Source of the DNA: Thalassia testudinum
Lineage: Eukaryota > Streptophyta > Magnoliopsida > Alismatales > Hydrocharitaceae
DNA: 64,000 bases
Direction of reading: 5' to 3'
NCBI GenBank assembly: GCA_037157565.1
Contig: JAZHRO010000002.1
Location: forward strand, 31,144,501-31,208,500
In this document: positions 11,300 to 22,970 of the stretch, one piece after another
How positions within the stretch are numbered: position 1 is the stretch's first letter
How the letters are laid out: every line of letters begins with the position of its first letter
The notes under the pieces: generated by a model
Database searches by the model: none
What the model was told of the DNA's origin: nothing
What the model saw: only the letters and a program-made list of their open reading frames with translations
Position numbers and translations under genes: made by a program

Positions 11300-13383
11300 C
11301 ATGATTACAGAACTAGCCTGCTCGAAGAGTACCACCTTCCTCGGAACAGATTCTCTCGACTTACGCTTTTGTGTACATAAATCCTTTAAAAATCTCGCGT
11401 AAGTCAGTATATGTTTGATAGCGTCGAGGAGCGGGATATTGATCTCGACATTCTTGAAAATATTCAGAAGCTCCTCATTACTATCAACAGACTTCTTCCT
11501 TGATTTGATCTAGGGCTCATGAAAAGGAACATGAGTCGAATCTTCAAAATTAGGTTCCTAAGCCTTGATTTCCTCTCTAGAATTCTCCTTTCTCTCCTTA
11601 GGTTCTTCAGGATTCGGTAAATCAGAATAGTGTGGTTGTGGATCTTGAGTTTGTTTACCACTCCTCAAGGTAACAGAATTTGCGGATGCATACGAGTTTG
11701 GGTCTTAGGGAGGGTTAGGAAAGATTGGAGGGGCTTCATTAGCCAAGAATCGTTGATTTGCGGAAGAAGAAGAAGAGGAAGGACCCTGCTTAACCACCTG
11801 AGCATGTGCATGTGGGTCCCTCTGATTCCCGTACCCATGGGCTTGATTGCCCGGATTCAGGATATTTCATGGGTTGGGTACAGGTTGAGATGGTAGAGAT
11901 CCGGGTTGACGAAAATTAGCTATGAGCCCGATTTGCAAGTTATCCAGCAAGGTTTTCATTTGCTGCATGAGTTGGAGCATAGATCCTTACATCCCTACCA
12001 TTTGTTGGTTCAAATCAGCCTGCCCTACGGGTTGATAGGCATTCCAAGCTTGCTGATTGACCTAATTCGAGGCAACTGAGTATAAACATGGCCCTGACCC
12101 ATTGGTTGTTGCGGAGCATAGTTGCTGGATCAAAATTGGGTCTGCTGCCCCGGGTTTTTCCAGGAGAAGTTTGGGTGGTTTCTCCAATTTGGATTATAAG
12201 CATTGGATTAGGGGTTGGATCTAACATTCTCCTGTACAGCACAAACATCCTCATAGGGTGAGGATGGAGAGAAAGAAAAGGAAGGATCAAAGAAACTAGG
12301 ATCAAAGGCCCCAATTTGGAACCCGTGGGGTTCCGAATAATGCTGACTCACAGGTTAAGCCGCATCAAGTTGATTCATGAACTCCCGTCCAAAAGGAGCT
12401 CATGATGAATGGAATCCCAAATTCTGGAATTGAGTGGATCGAGCATTGTTCATTGAGTTTCCAGCCATCCACTCCTCCATTCTCTTAGCAACCAAGTCCA
12501 CCTTATCAAGTTTATTACAAATCAATTCCATATTGAATGAATGAGAGTCGTGGACTTCATTAACACTCGATTTGGGTTGTTGGGATCGATTAAAAGTATC
12601 CATGGAGGCATGATTGATTGAATTCTCGCTCATCTCCTCAAACAAATCGTGCGTGCTATTTGCGTCTTTATTGAGGAAATTCCCTCCGCAAGAAGCGTCC
12701 ACATGATTTCTGAGTTGCTCAATCAACTAGTGGTAGAAAATCTGCACGAGTTGCCATTTCGGCACCTCGTGGTGTGGACACCTCTGCAATAGGTCCTGGA
12801 ATCTCTCCTAGGCAAAATGAAACTACTCCCGTCTCAAAGCATCGGTATGTCCGATAGGGAAGAATTTCCTCAGAAAGGCTGATTTCAACTCATTCCAAGT
12901 TGCAATTGGTCTTCCTATAGTCCTGTACCAATGAGTAGCTTTATCCCTAAGAGAGTGGGGGAAGAGCCTCATGATCATTTGCTCCTCAATCACGTTTCGT
13001 GCATTGGTGGTCTGGACCAAAGTGGTCAAGTCCTCCAAGTGCTGAAACGAGTCTTCAGAGCCAAGCCCATGGAAATGTTTGATTAGGCTTAACACCTGGG
13101 GCTTGATATATACATCTCCGGTAGGAATCTGGACGTTGGGGCGTTCCCCGTAATTTGAAGGATCATAAAAATCCTTCAAGGGTTGAGCGCCCTGCATTCT
13201 CTGGAACGATTCTTGCATTCTTTGCATTTGTTCCTCCTACCTTCGAAATACCTCCTATGGATCCTGGGGTAGAGGAGGCTGTTGATCGGCTATGGGATCA
13301 ATTTTGCCAAAATCTAATCTACGCCTCCTAGAATACTCTAGTGGTCCTTCCAATCGGGGATTCAATGACCTTCTTCCCAGCAT
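11300..13383 (-). pseudogene. gag: gag (and start of protease region) of element D2, broken
   Basis: Reading leftwards, the frame starts at 13383 with M-L-G-R-R-S-L-N-P-R-L-E-G-P. The capsid-type region is open at 13227-12823, with F-H-G-L-G-S-E-D, A-T-H-W-Y-R-T-I-G-R-P and F-L-R-K-F-F-P-I-G. Further open pieces lie at 12726-12400 (N-K-L-D-K-V-D-L-V-A-K-R-M-E-E-W-M), 12314-12015 and 11661-11464. It is the homologue of D (42686-40600) and is interrupted by several stops. It ends at 11300, just before the protease active site, where element A begins. Gag would form the particle shell; this copy cannot make a full protein. No zinc knuckle is seen. Confidence 0.85.
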
Positions 13384-14605
13384 AAACTAGGAAAAGGTTG
13401 GAAGGACTAAGGATAAGAACCCTGTAGCACAACAAAACAAGCCTGTCCTTAAGTGGGGTAGCCTAAGGATGTACAGGCTTTTAGAACCTACCTTAAGATT
13501 ATAAATGATTTACTCTACTTGTGTCTACTCAATCCAACCAGTTAGAAGGAGGGACTGGGGAGAAGGTTCTTCCTTCGGCTTGCGCCTCCGGTTCTTAGTG
13601 TACCTCCCAGTCGCAGTCGTTTGATGCTACTCTCCTAGCTAGACATCAGATTGATCAATACAAGTAGGTTAATTGTAAACAATCTTAGACTTGGCCCCGA
13701 AGAGTGAATTAATCCTTAAGGCCAACGTCTACTCGATTTTATTGAGGCCTGGGATTGTAGTGCTTATGGAATGTGGTGGGCCCTTAAAATGGGTTGTGCC
13801 CTTAATGATCAATTGAGTATGTGTAAGTGCATGCACAACCAGGGTTTTCAAGCAAGATTATTTGTGATGAGTAGATTTTAATGTTCAAATCTTGCTTAAG
13901 TAGCTTTTAGGGTTTAGAATTAGGTTGATTTCAATCAAGTTTGAGGCAAACTAGGTTTTCAAGTACGGGTGAAGATTGCTTTTCTTTTAAAATCAGAAAT
14001 AAAGTGGAGTGCCTGGTATGAACCTAGATTGAAAATCCTAAGAGGAAGCTACTTGGTGAGTTGATTTTAGGTTTAGTGGTGTGGCCCAAACAACTCAAAT
14101 AATTGGCCACAATTGCACCACTGAGTTAGGCACACAAAAATGATTAACCTACAACGATTTCTACTCTTTTATGTGTTGGTTTGTGTGTACCGGTTCCACA
14201 GATTAGAATCCAGTTGAGTAGAAGAAAATCAATTAGGTTAAGTGCCTTGAATGTGGGTGTATGTTATGTGTATGTTGAATTACCCCACAAAAATATCTTT
14301 TTGTTTTTTTTATATATATGCGACGGTGAAATGGATGTGGGTGGAAATCCAAACAACCAAACTAATCCTAGGATTTATGCAAACACCTAGGTTAATTGGA
14401 ATTTGAATTTTAATGTGATGAAATGAAATCTATGGAGGGGGAAGAATGGGGAGCACTTACAGTTGTTTTCAACTGCACTTTACTCCAATTTACCACTTGA
14501 CGATTCCCTAATAGAGGTATCTGCAAAATAATGGACACGAGATAAAGCAAGTTAGAAGATAGTAAAGTGCGTAAAATGCGAAAAGAAGATTGGAAAATCG
14601 TTGCC
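13384..14605 (-). mobile_element. Leader of element D2
   Basis: This is noncoding leader between PBS and gag, closely matching 42687-43909 of element D. It carries the conserved block (minus strand ATCAAACGACT at about 13613-13627), next to the GGAACCGGAGGCGCAAGCC..AAGGAAGAACC stretch at 13560-13612. No other gene is visible. Confidence 0.8.
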
Positions 14606-14623
14606 TCCCCAGCAACGGTGCCA
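14606..14623 (-). promoter_or_regulatory. Primer binding site (tRNA-Asp) of D2
   Basis: The plus strand reads TCCCCAGCAACGGTGCCA, close to the 3' end of plant tRNA-Asp including CCA. It starts 3 bases from the LTR border, as expected for the minus-strand primer site. Confidence 0.85.
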
Positions 14624-15254
14624 AAATGTTGAACGTCGGACGACTACGCTTTCAGAGTTGGTTTTGAAAACCTGTTGTTGTAGTTTTAGTAGCGAAGAAA
14701 TTCATTCAACAAATAAAATTTATACCGAAAAATCTATAAAGAAATCCCGGGTCGAACTCAGGGAGGCTACGTCGATCAAAATTCGTAATTATATTTTTTT
14801 ATTTTTTTTGTTTAAAGGACAGAATAATCACAAGGAAATCAGTATAGACAAGAAGAGAGAGAGAGAACATTCACTTGATATTGCAAAATGTTTTTACAAC
14901 TAAGAAAGCGAGAAAAGATTACACTAGTACAATGAGAAAGTGGGAAAATTCTACTCTAGAAAGTAGGAAAAAGAATGGGAGAGAGAAGTTATCCTCCTCG
15001 ATGATCGCTAGGAAGACGAGCCGGACGAGATAATGCCTGGAAGACTAGGAATGGAGCGGGAAGAAGGAGGTTGAAGTAGGAGGAATGGGAATGAAGCAGC
15101 ACGTCGTCGTTGTCTTGTGACCTGCTTTAGGAACAAGGGCAAAAACTTGGTTTTAGCTCTTGAGGAACATCCTAGGTGTGGGATAAGCTTCTCTTGAGGT
15201 TTGGAGAGGGAGAGAAGAGAAGGAAGGGATGAGAAATCCATATGGAAGAGGTCT

Positions 15255-15263
15255 CCTTTTATA
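15255..15263 (-). promoter_or_regulatory. TATA box, D2 LTR
   Basis: The minus strand reads TATAAAAGG. The same box occurs at the same place in both D LTRs (34606-34614 and 44573-44581), in F (17198-17206) and in C (46124-46130, 53591-53598). Confidence 0.7.
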
Positions 15264-15311
15264 GTTGCAAGGAGTGGGGGCATTTTAGACATTACAACTT
15301 GAAAAACATTA

Positions 15312-15358
15312 ATTCAGGACCTTTAGTGACGGATTTATCCGTCACTAAAGGCCTGAAT
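15312..15358 (-). repeat. Promoter-proximal foldback in the D2 LTR
   Basis: The two arms (15312-15334 and 15337-15358) pair over 22 bp with one bulged A and a 2-base loop; the core is CCTTTAGTGACGGAT. It lies about 50 bp upstream of the TATA box. Weaker versions occur at the matching position in D and F. Confidence 0.85.
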
Positions 15359-16351
15359 GTGGAAGACATGTGCACCGCTCGCGTGCCCCCTTGCCTCCGC
15401 ACCCTTCAACGCACGCGCATGTTCGCGCACTCTCAGCTATTTGATCAAGAGATCGGACTGCTTAAAGTGCCTACGCCCACACCGCGTGCCCGCGTACGAT
15501 CACGCGTAAGCGCCGCACGTCTGATTGCGCTTGGGCGCTATTGATCGATCAGTGTCGTTGGATCTTCATCGCTTGGCTTTAATCGCACGCCCGCTCGCAG
15601 CGAATGTTAGCTCAAACGTGCGTCGCACGCTATCGGAGCATCCTTGACCGCTGTGTTATGTGTTGCTTTGTGTCGCGCGGAGTGTTTTACACATGGCTGA
15701 TCTCGGCCGTTGAATCTTCATCCAGTGGTCGAGATCAAACGTAGCATGTGCCTTCAGAAGAGGATAGTGTTGGATGAGCGGTGGTGTGGCGCGATATCGA
15801 CCGTTGGATGGGCATCCAACGGCTAAGATTTGTCGAGCGGGTGAAGAAGGAGAGCTGCAGCTGGTGTTGGGTGGCTATGATGGTGCCACGTGGCGCCATC
15901 TAGCTCGTCCATCTTCTGAGTGATGTAGATGGTGCCACGGGTGTCGGATTAGATCGATTTTCGCATCGTTAGGCTGCGATCGTTGATCCGAACCCATTCG
16001 TGTGGTTGGATTGTCGTCTGACGTGCGGATTAACACCATCTTGCCCTTTCTCTTTAAGGTTCCTCAGTCTTTATCTGGTGCTATGGATGTCTGATTAGGG
16101 TGATCTTGGAGTTGTTGAATTCCAATCTTTGCTCTAATCAGATCCGTACGGATGGATCTTCGATCCGAGGCCCCAATAAAAAGTGACCCTGTCCCTGACC
16201 ATAAAAATGAGATAATTACTATACAATTTATAGAACTTGATCTAAATGCATGATTATGCATGTTATGCACTATTTACAATGTATGATGCAAATGTGACAC
16301 TAAGAACATGCATTAATAGACATTTTAGGTTAATCAGATGTATGCGCATCT

Positions 16352-16507
16352 CCGCAGTTTACTCCAATCTACCACCTTCGGCTGCTCGATCAGGTTCCTG
16401 CAAGATAATAAATCGAAGAACAAAGATAGGTTAGAAAAATATGTAAGCAATGCGAGAAAATGTGAAAAAAACCAAAGAGAGTTGCTTCCCCAGTAATGGC
16501 GCCAAAA
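16352..16507 (-). mobile_element. Leader start and primer site of element F
   Basis: This is internal sequence of element F next to its 5' LTR. The primer site TCCCCAGTAATGGCGCCA (plus strand 16487-16504) matches the tRNA-Asp 3' end with two differences, and the LTR starts 3 bases later. The rest of F is cut off by D2 at 16351. Confidence 0.8.
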
Positions 16508-17912
16508 TGATGACGTCGGAGATTCATCGCGAAAAGGTTTAAGTTTGGAAAACTCGTCATCGTAGTTTGATTTGCAAGAAAATCCGTCGATCGGATAAAA
16601 TTATAATCGAAACTCGAAAAGTGAGTCTCGGATCGAACACGGGGAGGAAAACGTTTGGTTTTGAAAGATATGCATTTTGCTTTTTATTTGTTTTTGTTGA
16701 TTTTGTCTTTTCTAGTTTTTTTTGGTATTTTAATAGAGCAAGAGATCAGGTCGATGAAATCTAGCTAATCAACTTGCAAATTATAAGAGAGAGAGAGAAA
16801 CAATCACATATATTTTTGAAGCAAATGTTTTCTACAACTATGAAAGCAGGAAAAACTACACTAGAAAGCAGTAAAGATAGATGGAGATGAGAAGAATCCC
16901 CCTCGATGGTTGCTAGGAAGATGACTCGCTCTGATGTTGCCTGGAGGAAGATGGTGAGGAGCGAGACGAACGAGGGCGTAGGGTGGGGTAGGACGGTGTT
17001 GCGATGAGGATCTACTTCTCGAAGGGAGGTGAGAAGATGGCCACGGGATGCTCCACAAAGGGAGATGAGAGGTGGGAAAAATATTTGATTTTTACTTTAG
17101 AGGAGTATCTCGGGCTTTGGACAAGCTCTCTTTAGAGCCTTGGAGGTGGTGTGAGGAAGAAAGAAAGAGATGAAGAAAAATGGGAGGGGTAGGGGTCCTT
17201 TTATAGTGGAGGAAAGAATCAAATTCGTATACAAAACATTTAGTGACGGTCATAAATGTCACTAAAGATTCACTGCAAATGTCACTGAAGACAACCCATG
17301 CGCCCACCGACTACTGTGCTGGCACGCGCTCTGTGTGCCCATGTCGTGCACTTTTGGGTATGCACTGTTGCCGTTGGCTCCATGCGTGCCCGTGCGCGTC
17401 CGTTGCGTTGCCACAGTGCGTGCTTCCATGTGCGCATGCCCATGCTGCTATGTGCATGCATGCACATGGGCAGCTTGGGTTGCACCATGTGGCACGATCT
17501 GGGCCGTCCATCTTCTTTTCGTTGTTGGGACTGTTGGGTTGCAATCGTTGATTCGAATCCATCTGCACAATCAGATTAGTCGTTTGAAGCTCTGAATTAC
17601 GTCACCTAGTCCCTTGGCTGTTGATCTTCCTTGGACTGCATATGGTGTTGTGGGACTTCGATCAAGGCGATTTTGAAGGCGTTGGACTCCGATTGTCGTC
17701 TTGATTAGATTCGTACGGTCTGATCGTCAATCCTATTCTCTAAAATAAATCTCCTCTCCTGACCACAAAAGAGTGCAATTAACCTAAAATATACACAATA
17801 CTCTAAATGCAGAATGATGCATGCTATGCAATATTTATAATATGGAATGCAAATCTAAGCCTAGGAACATGCATAAATAGGCCTTTTAACCTAAATGGAT
17901 GTGTCTACATTA
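16508..17912 (-). mobile_element. 5' LTR of element F
   Basis: On the minus strand it starts near 17912 (TAATGTAGACACATCC, like C's TGATATAGACACATCT) and ends ..TCATCA at 16508, about 1.4 kb. Features: TATA box 17198-17206, a TTTAGTGAC..GTCACTAAA foldback at about 17240-17266, a palindrome related to GATGGCACCA near 17470-17500, and a U5 motif near 16635-16660. Its end matches the plus-strand LTR fragment at 54286-55129. Downstream on the plus strand lies the post-pol region of a different element (H0), into which F was inserted. Confidence 0.82.
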
Positions 17913-18119
17913 GGCATTAAGAGTTTGTTAACTTTAGGGAACGATACTTTAGGACCTGAACATGTAGACTCTTTAGGTCTTCAGGCTTAATTAGCCTGGG
18001 TGTCCACTAAAATGTGGACCTATTTCTCAAGTCCTCGCTACTCTAAGTTTATATTAATTTGATTAATAAATTGGGTGATAAGTATGCAACTTATCAACCT
18101 ACCCTCTGATTTGAGGGGA
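17913..18119 (+). mobile_element. Post-pol noncoding region of element H0, part 1
   Basis: This matches the region after the coding part of C (51500-51690) and D (minus, 36530-36740). It carries the hairpin TGATAAGT-ATGCA-ACTTATCA at 18076-18096. No ORF. The segment is interrupted by the solo LTR and resumes at 20159. Confidence 0.7.
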
Positions 18120-18124
18120 CTTAT
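18120..18124. repeat. Target site duplication CTTAT (left)
   Basis: CTTAT precedes the solo E LTR and is repeated at 20154-20158. Confidence 0.85.
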
Positions 18125-20153
18125 TGATGCGAATTTTACACGGTTTGTAAAATACGTCGTTGTAACGCGCAAAATCGATCAACTCTTAAATTTATAAACC
18201 TAGATAGTGGGGTATCTAAGGTCATCCAAGGAGGCAATATGTTTGCAAAATTAATTCTCTTACTTACAAAATAGATCTCAACTTTCTTTTTGGTCTTTTT
18301 AATTATATCATTTTTTTTAGGGTTTTGTAATAACGAGAGAAAACACGAGTTGTTGGCGAAAAAGTAAATAACTACGATTACTAAGCTAACACCTAAGTGA
18401 CAAGTAGTTTCTCTTCCTAAGCTCACTCTAGGCACGTGGAGGCCTAGAGTAATTAGGGAGAGGGAGTGAAGAGTGCTAGAATCACAGCAATCAAAATGCA
18501 ACCAAGAGAAATTGCAAAAGGAGGCAACTAGATTAATGAGAAACTGTTTTACAGAAAAACCTAGTAGATGAATGCTTCTACTACTAGAGAATTGCAATAA
18601 ATAAAATAAAACACAAATCTTCTAGATGGATGGTGAAGAAGGGGGCTTCTTGCTCCAAGCTTGGTAGCTCTCGAGCTTGAAAAGAGTCCTCCAACTTCTT
18701 CCTTGATATGCTCCACCAAGGTGATGTCCTCCAAAGCAAGCCCTAATGGGGCGTGCCCTAAGCTTTTCTCCAAGGGTGGACGTCCACCCTAGATTCTACT
18801 CCTTTGCCTGGCCGTCCTTCTTGAAGTAGAAAAGTCCTCCTCCTTGGTGTGGCCCAAGTTGAAGAGAGTGCGGAGAAGAAGGCACCAAAGGGCCTGGTGA
18901 TGTGCCCCCTTAATCGTCTTCTCTACTCCTCCTTGGCTGTAGGTATAGGTGGATGTAGGTGGAATAATACAATAATGGAGGATGGGAATTATGTGGTGGT
19001 AGGGTAGGGTATTTATAGGATGGGAAGGGGGCTGGTTATGGTGTTTCTTTGGAGGGAAATGAAGGGGTGCTTTGGTTTTCCCTCCAAAAATACCTTCTGG
19101 AAGGCAATTTTGGAGGGAAAAAATGGAGGGTGGAGATGGGTTTTGATGGTGGATGTAGGGTGGTGATGGAAGGGATAGTTGGCACCAAAATAAAGTAGGA
19201 GTAGGTGGTCTTTTTGCTGGAGCTTAGGTAGTAGGGTAGTACGTTTTGGTGCCATGGAGGTGGACTAATTAAGTTAAGTAACTTAGCTAGCTTAGCTAGT
19301 AGGGAGTAGAGTTGGAGGCATTTGGAGCTAGGGTTTTCAGGGAGAAGAGCTGGAGGTAGTCATCTTGAGCTGCACTAGAGCTGGTGGCTGCTGAAGAGAG
19401 CTGCAAGGAGCTACTTTAGCTGGCTTGGCTTGCTAGTTCTTTGCTAGCTACTAAGCCAAGCTAAAGCAAGCTGGCTTCTGCTGAAAGGAGCTGAGGTGAG
19501 CTGGGTCTAATGCTCCCGGGGAGGATCAAGCTGGGTGAGGTAGCTAAGGTAGCTTAGCTCAACTGAGTTGAGCTAAGTTGAGTCCCTAGGAGTTGGACTT
19601 GAGCTTCCTAAGCTGGAATGAAGTCATCTTCAGCTGGCCGGAGTTGAGTGGAGTTGGATGTAGCTGGACCTGAGCTGGGGTGAACTCGAGTCAACTCAGC
19701 TGAGCTAGTTAGAGCTCTTTGTTGACTAATGGGAGCTGAGATGAGCTAGACTCAGCTAAGTTGAGCTGGATCTGAGCTGACCTAAGCTAGGGTGAGCTAA
19801 GATGAGCTCTCTTGAGTTGCAATTCAGCTGAGATGAGTTGAATGGAGCTAAGATGAGCTAACCCTAGTTCAAGTGAGCTGGAATCCAGCTATGGTGAGTT
19901 GGATCAAGCTGAGTTCCAGTTAGTCTGAGCTTCTTCTTCACTAGTTGGCTTCCTGAGTGCTAGGGTTTTGGAGTTCTGACAATCTGCATATCCCTAACAC
20001 TCACAAAAACACATTAAAAAGACAATAAAAAGTGCAATGCATGCCTAACCTAATTGATGCCTAAATGCAGCCCAAAAACCCATTTGCAGGGCAAAATCCT
20101 AAGAGCTAAGTTTGTTTTAATGCATAAAAATGATGATAAACTGGTGTTTATCA
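18125..20153 (-). mobile_element. Solo LTR, E family, minus strand
   Basis: On the minus strand it starts with the palindrome TGATAAAC-ACCA-GTTTATCA (20153 downwards) and ends ..CGCATCA at 18125, about 2.03 kb, flanked by a perfect 5-bp duplication CTTAT. It matches the two LTRs of E2, including the tract rich in AGCT (19256-19935), the TATA box (19011-19017) and the segment shared around 18600-18800. Having no internal region, it is a recombination product. Removing it restores a continuous match of its flanks to 51500-52100 of element C. Confidence 0.9.
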
Positions 20154-20158
20154 CTTAT
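20154..20158. repeat. Target site duplication CTTAT (right)
   Basis: This is the right copy of the duplication flanking the solo E LTR. Confidence 0.85.
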
Positions 20159-20586
20159 AGTCTAAGCATTTGCATACTATTTGCACTGACTCACTTTTCG
20201 TTGGCTCTAACGGATATTAGGTAGCTAATGAACTTTCTAGGGTGGTGTGGCTGGCAAGTTGTCATGGGTAATAGCCCATTGGCCGGTTGTCTAGAGCCCA
20301 GCTACATGACCATTCTCATTCAACTACCTTTAGGTAAATCTTAAATCAGGTAAGCCACCTACTTAGAAAAAGGAAAAAAATACTCAAAAAGAAAAGAAAA
20401 AATAGACAAATAGAAAAAGGAGACAAAAAATTCACACTTCACCTAGGGGTATGGCTGGCAAGTTGTCATGGGTTTGATGCCCTATTAGCCGTTTGTCTAG
20501 AGCTCAACTCACAAAAATGCATAAATAATTCGTAAACACTTAGGGAAGAAGCAGGGAAGTAGAATAAAATGGGGAAGTATTTATGG
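20159..20586 (+). mobile_element. Post-pol noncoding region of element H0, part 2
   Basis: This continues 17913-18119. It holds two copies of a motif of about 55 bases starting GGCTGGCAAGTTGTC (20249-20300 and 20453-20509), both also present as pairs in C and D. It is cut at 20586 by a G-like LTR before reaching a polypurine tract. Confidence 0.7.
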
Positions 20587-22145
20587 TGACACCATCATTT
20601 ATCATAACTAACTTAATTTATTTGGAATTAAGAGATAAATGCTCATAAATGATCGTTTCAGGACCATGATCTGATTTGAGAAGGAGACGAGAAAACATGG
20701 TTAATTCTACTGTTTTAACATCACATTACAAATGCAGATTAACCACATGGTTACTCTGGGGTTAATTAAAGGTCAAATGAGCATAAAAGACCATGTAGTG
20801 GGCTTACATTGACTGAATCAGGATTTCACGCATTTCGAGGGCAAAAGTAGTATTGAAAACCCTAATTATCAACACTACTTAAATTGAAAAGGTTTTGGTT
20901 AGGATAAAATTAATCTAAACCTTCTAAAAATCATTGAAAAATATTTTAAGAGGTTTGGTACCTTTGATTTGACCATCTGAACCCATCCTGACCTTGAATA
21001 GAGATTCATATGGGAATTTACCCTCATTTGGGCTTTTGTGCAATTTACATAGTTAAACATAGTCAAAACTCAAATCCAAGTCCACCATTAGATTTCTTGG
21101 GTCCAAATTATGTTAACAACAAAATTTGGGCCCAATTGGAGTCCATCTTGACCTAGTTTGCATTACAGCCACTAGAAACTCTATTTCTTACCGTTAGGCC
21201 CCTAGGTTTCAAGTTTATTACCAATAGCCCCATATATTTGTTGTCTTCTTCACATTTAGTTCCTCGCCACCTGAATAGTGTGAACACCAGGTCAGCTCCC
21301 AACCTAGCCGACGTTGACTAACCAAAAACACCCTTAAATCAACACTAAATCCCTCCCAAACTGGAGCGATTGGTGTTCACATTATAGAGAATCATTTGAT
21401 TAGGATCTTGGATCCTAATTCATTGCATAGAACGTTGGTGAACTTGAAGAATTCATGGGTTTTCTAGCTTCCAAATTTGTGAGTAGACTCATAGAATTTG
21501 GGCAATTAAGGGTCTGTTGGAGCTCTATAAAAGCTCCCCGAAGTTCCTAGGTTCATTTGAGTCTGGTTATAGGCCAAAACAACCTCTTCCTCCTCTTTTC
21601 CAACCTCCTCTATAGCGACTCTGGTGAGCCTCCTCAATCCCCTTCCTCTGGCCACTTGACGGCCAAATTGAGTGGCCCAGCTTCTTCCTCATGCTCCTCC
21701 GCTCCTCGTCGGCCACAGCAGGAGCTGCCTACCCCTCTCGTTCTCGCCAATTCCCTCACTGGAGGTATTCACCTTCCCTATGTCTGGCAAGTCATGCCGA
21801 CATGGTTCCCACCTCTTTTGACCCAATAGCTAGGTTCTTGTCCTTCCTATCCTATTCTAGCTTCGATTTCGACCCTTATCTCCCTAATTCGACCACCGTA
21901 TCGCAGCTCTCCCTCTCTGTCTTCTTTACGGTTGGCGAAGCTTTGGTGAGCTTCGTCTGGTAGCTACACTCGACTAAACTCGCAACCACTACCACCACAA
22001 CCTTCCACTCACCTCTGCGAGCAAAACCCCTCAACCAATTAAGGGTTTTGCTCACTCAACACGTCCATCGAATGAACCCACCATTGGCCACCATTGTTGA
22101 CTTCGCCTAACCTCCACAGACCTCCAAACACCACAAGGTTCAGTA
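20587..22145 (+). mobile_element. Truncated LTR, diverged G-like family
   Basis: The segment from TGACACCATCATTTATC resembles the U3 of the G-family LTRs: the order of ATTGGATTTCTTGGG-like, GGGTCCAAATT and CATCTTGACCTA stretches around 20970-21170 matches the solo LTR on the minus strand at 7320-7560. A TATA box lies at 21536-21542, followed by a C/T-rich transcribed segment. The U5 part is missing, and the sequence changes near 22145 to the noncoding region of another element. The right border is approximate. Confidence 0.55.
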
Positions 22146-22970
22146 ACTATGAGTTTAAAGCATCTGTGCTTGTGAAATAGACTCGTCCTATAGGCATTCG
22201 AAGTTGTAAAAGTCCAGATCTTAAGACATCAATTTCCAATCCAGGTTGTTTTGATTCAAGCCTTTGGCTTGGCCTTACTCAAATTAGGTTGCTTTCTCCT
22301 CACATGCTTTTATCCCGAGGTCAACACTCTAGGTGTATATCTCCTTGGTGGACCACTGGGTCTCATTCTTATATTTTATATCCATATTTTTCCAATCTAT
22401 TTTCTATAGGTTAAAACACCCATTTGTAGAGAGGTGTTTTTATTGGAGGAAGGGGTAGCATCCATATGTAGTGAGATGCTTTTTTTGGTGGATAAATTGC
22501 ATAAGCATCCATTTGTAGCAAGATGCTTAATTGCAGGGTGTATATAATAATTTATTTTTTTCCCTCATTTTTCTTACTAAAGTAAATACTCCAAGTCTTT
22601 TTTCTAGGTGAGTGGCACATCCTTCACCCTTTCAAGAGCCGCCCCGCGAAAATCCTTGGACTAAAGAGGGCTTAGAATCAATCTTTTAACCTTTATGTTT
22701 TCGCGGTCTTAGATGCCAGCAAGACAATTCTAATGTGTGTGAAGTTTGGACGCTTAGGTTACTTAGCTTGCAAGCCAGAGCTTGGACAACAAAGCCTTTC
22801 ACTCTCAGGTCCCTTAAACTATTAGTATCAACCCGCAGGATTTGTCAAGACGCAACTCGCCAAGTCTAATCGAACGTCCTCGATTGATTAAGCTAACTAT
22901 AGCCCATTAGACCTTACGACTAAGAATTCTACTAACTCTTCACTTAATCAACTCTAGGTATTTAGTCTCT
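22146..22970 (-). mobile_element. Structured post-pol noncoding segment of an unidentified element
   Basis: The order of TTTAAAGCATCT..ATAGACTCG, GAGGTCAACAC..TATCTCC and AGGTGAGTGGC segments matches the post-pol region of element D at 35940-36350 weakly, which suggests a minus-strand element. Where D has its duplicated motif, this segment has three tandem hairpins (22413-22440, 22457-22480, 22502-22529). No ORF and no polypurine tract can be assigned. Orientation is inferred from the D match. Confidence 0.4.
22413..22529. repeat. Three tandem hairpins with constant 12-base loop
   Basis: The stems are AAAACACC/GGTGTTTT, AGCATC/GATGCT and TAAGCATC/GATGCTTA. All three enclose 12-base loops of the form CATWTGTAGNRA. 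The first stem differs from the other two by paired changes. Confidence 0.85.

Larger units (their letters stand above)
14627..16351 (-). mobile_element. 5' LTR of element D2
   Basis: On the minus strand this LTR starts near 16351 (..GATGCGCATACATC) and ends at 14627 beside the PBS, about 1.72 kb. It is homologous to both LTRs of D. Features: TATA box at 15255-15263, a strong foldback just upstream of it (15312-15358), a CpG-dense stretch (15360-15620), a G-box palindrome at 15879-15900, and a U5 motif near 14748-14775. The first base pair at 16351 is AG rather than TG, probably a mutation. The sequence beyond is the leader of element F, so D2 was inserted into F; the other half of F is not in the window. 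Confidence 0.85.

Noticed and set aside
17243..17595. Cluster of overlapping Cys/His-rich ORFs on both strands
   Set aside because: They arise from TGCATG/GTGCC-rich U3 sequence of the F LTR; open frames on both strands indicate composition, not coding.
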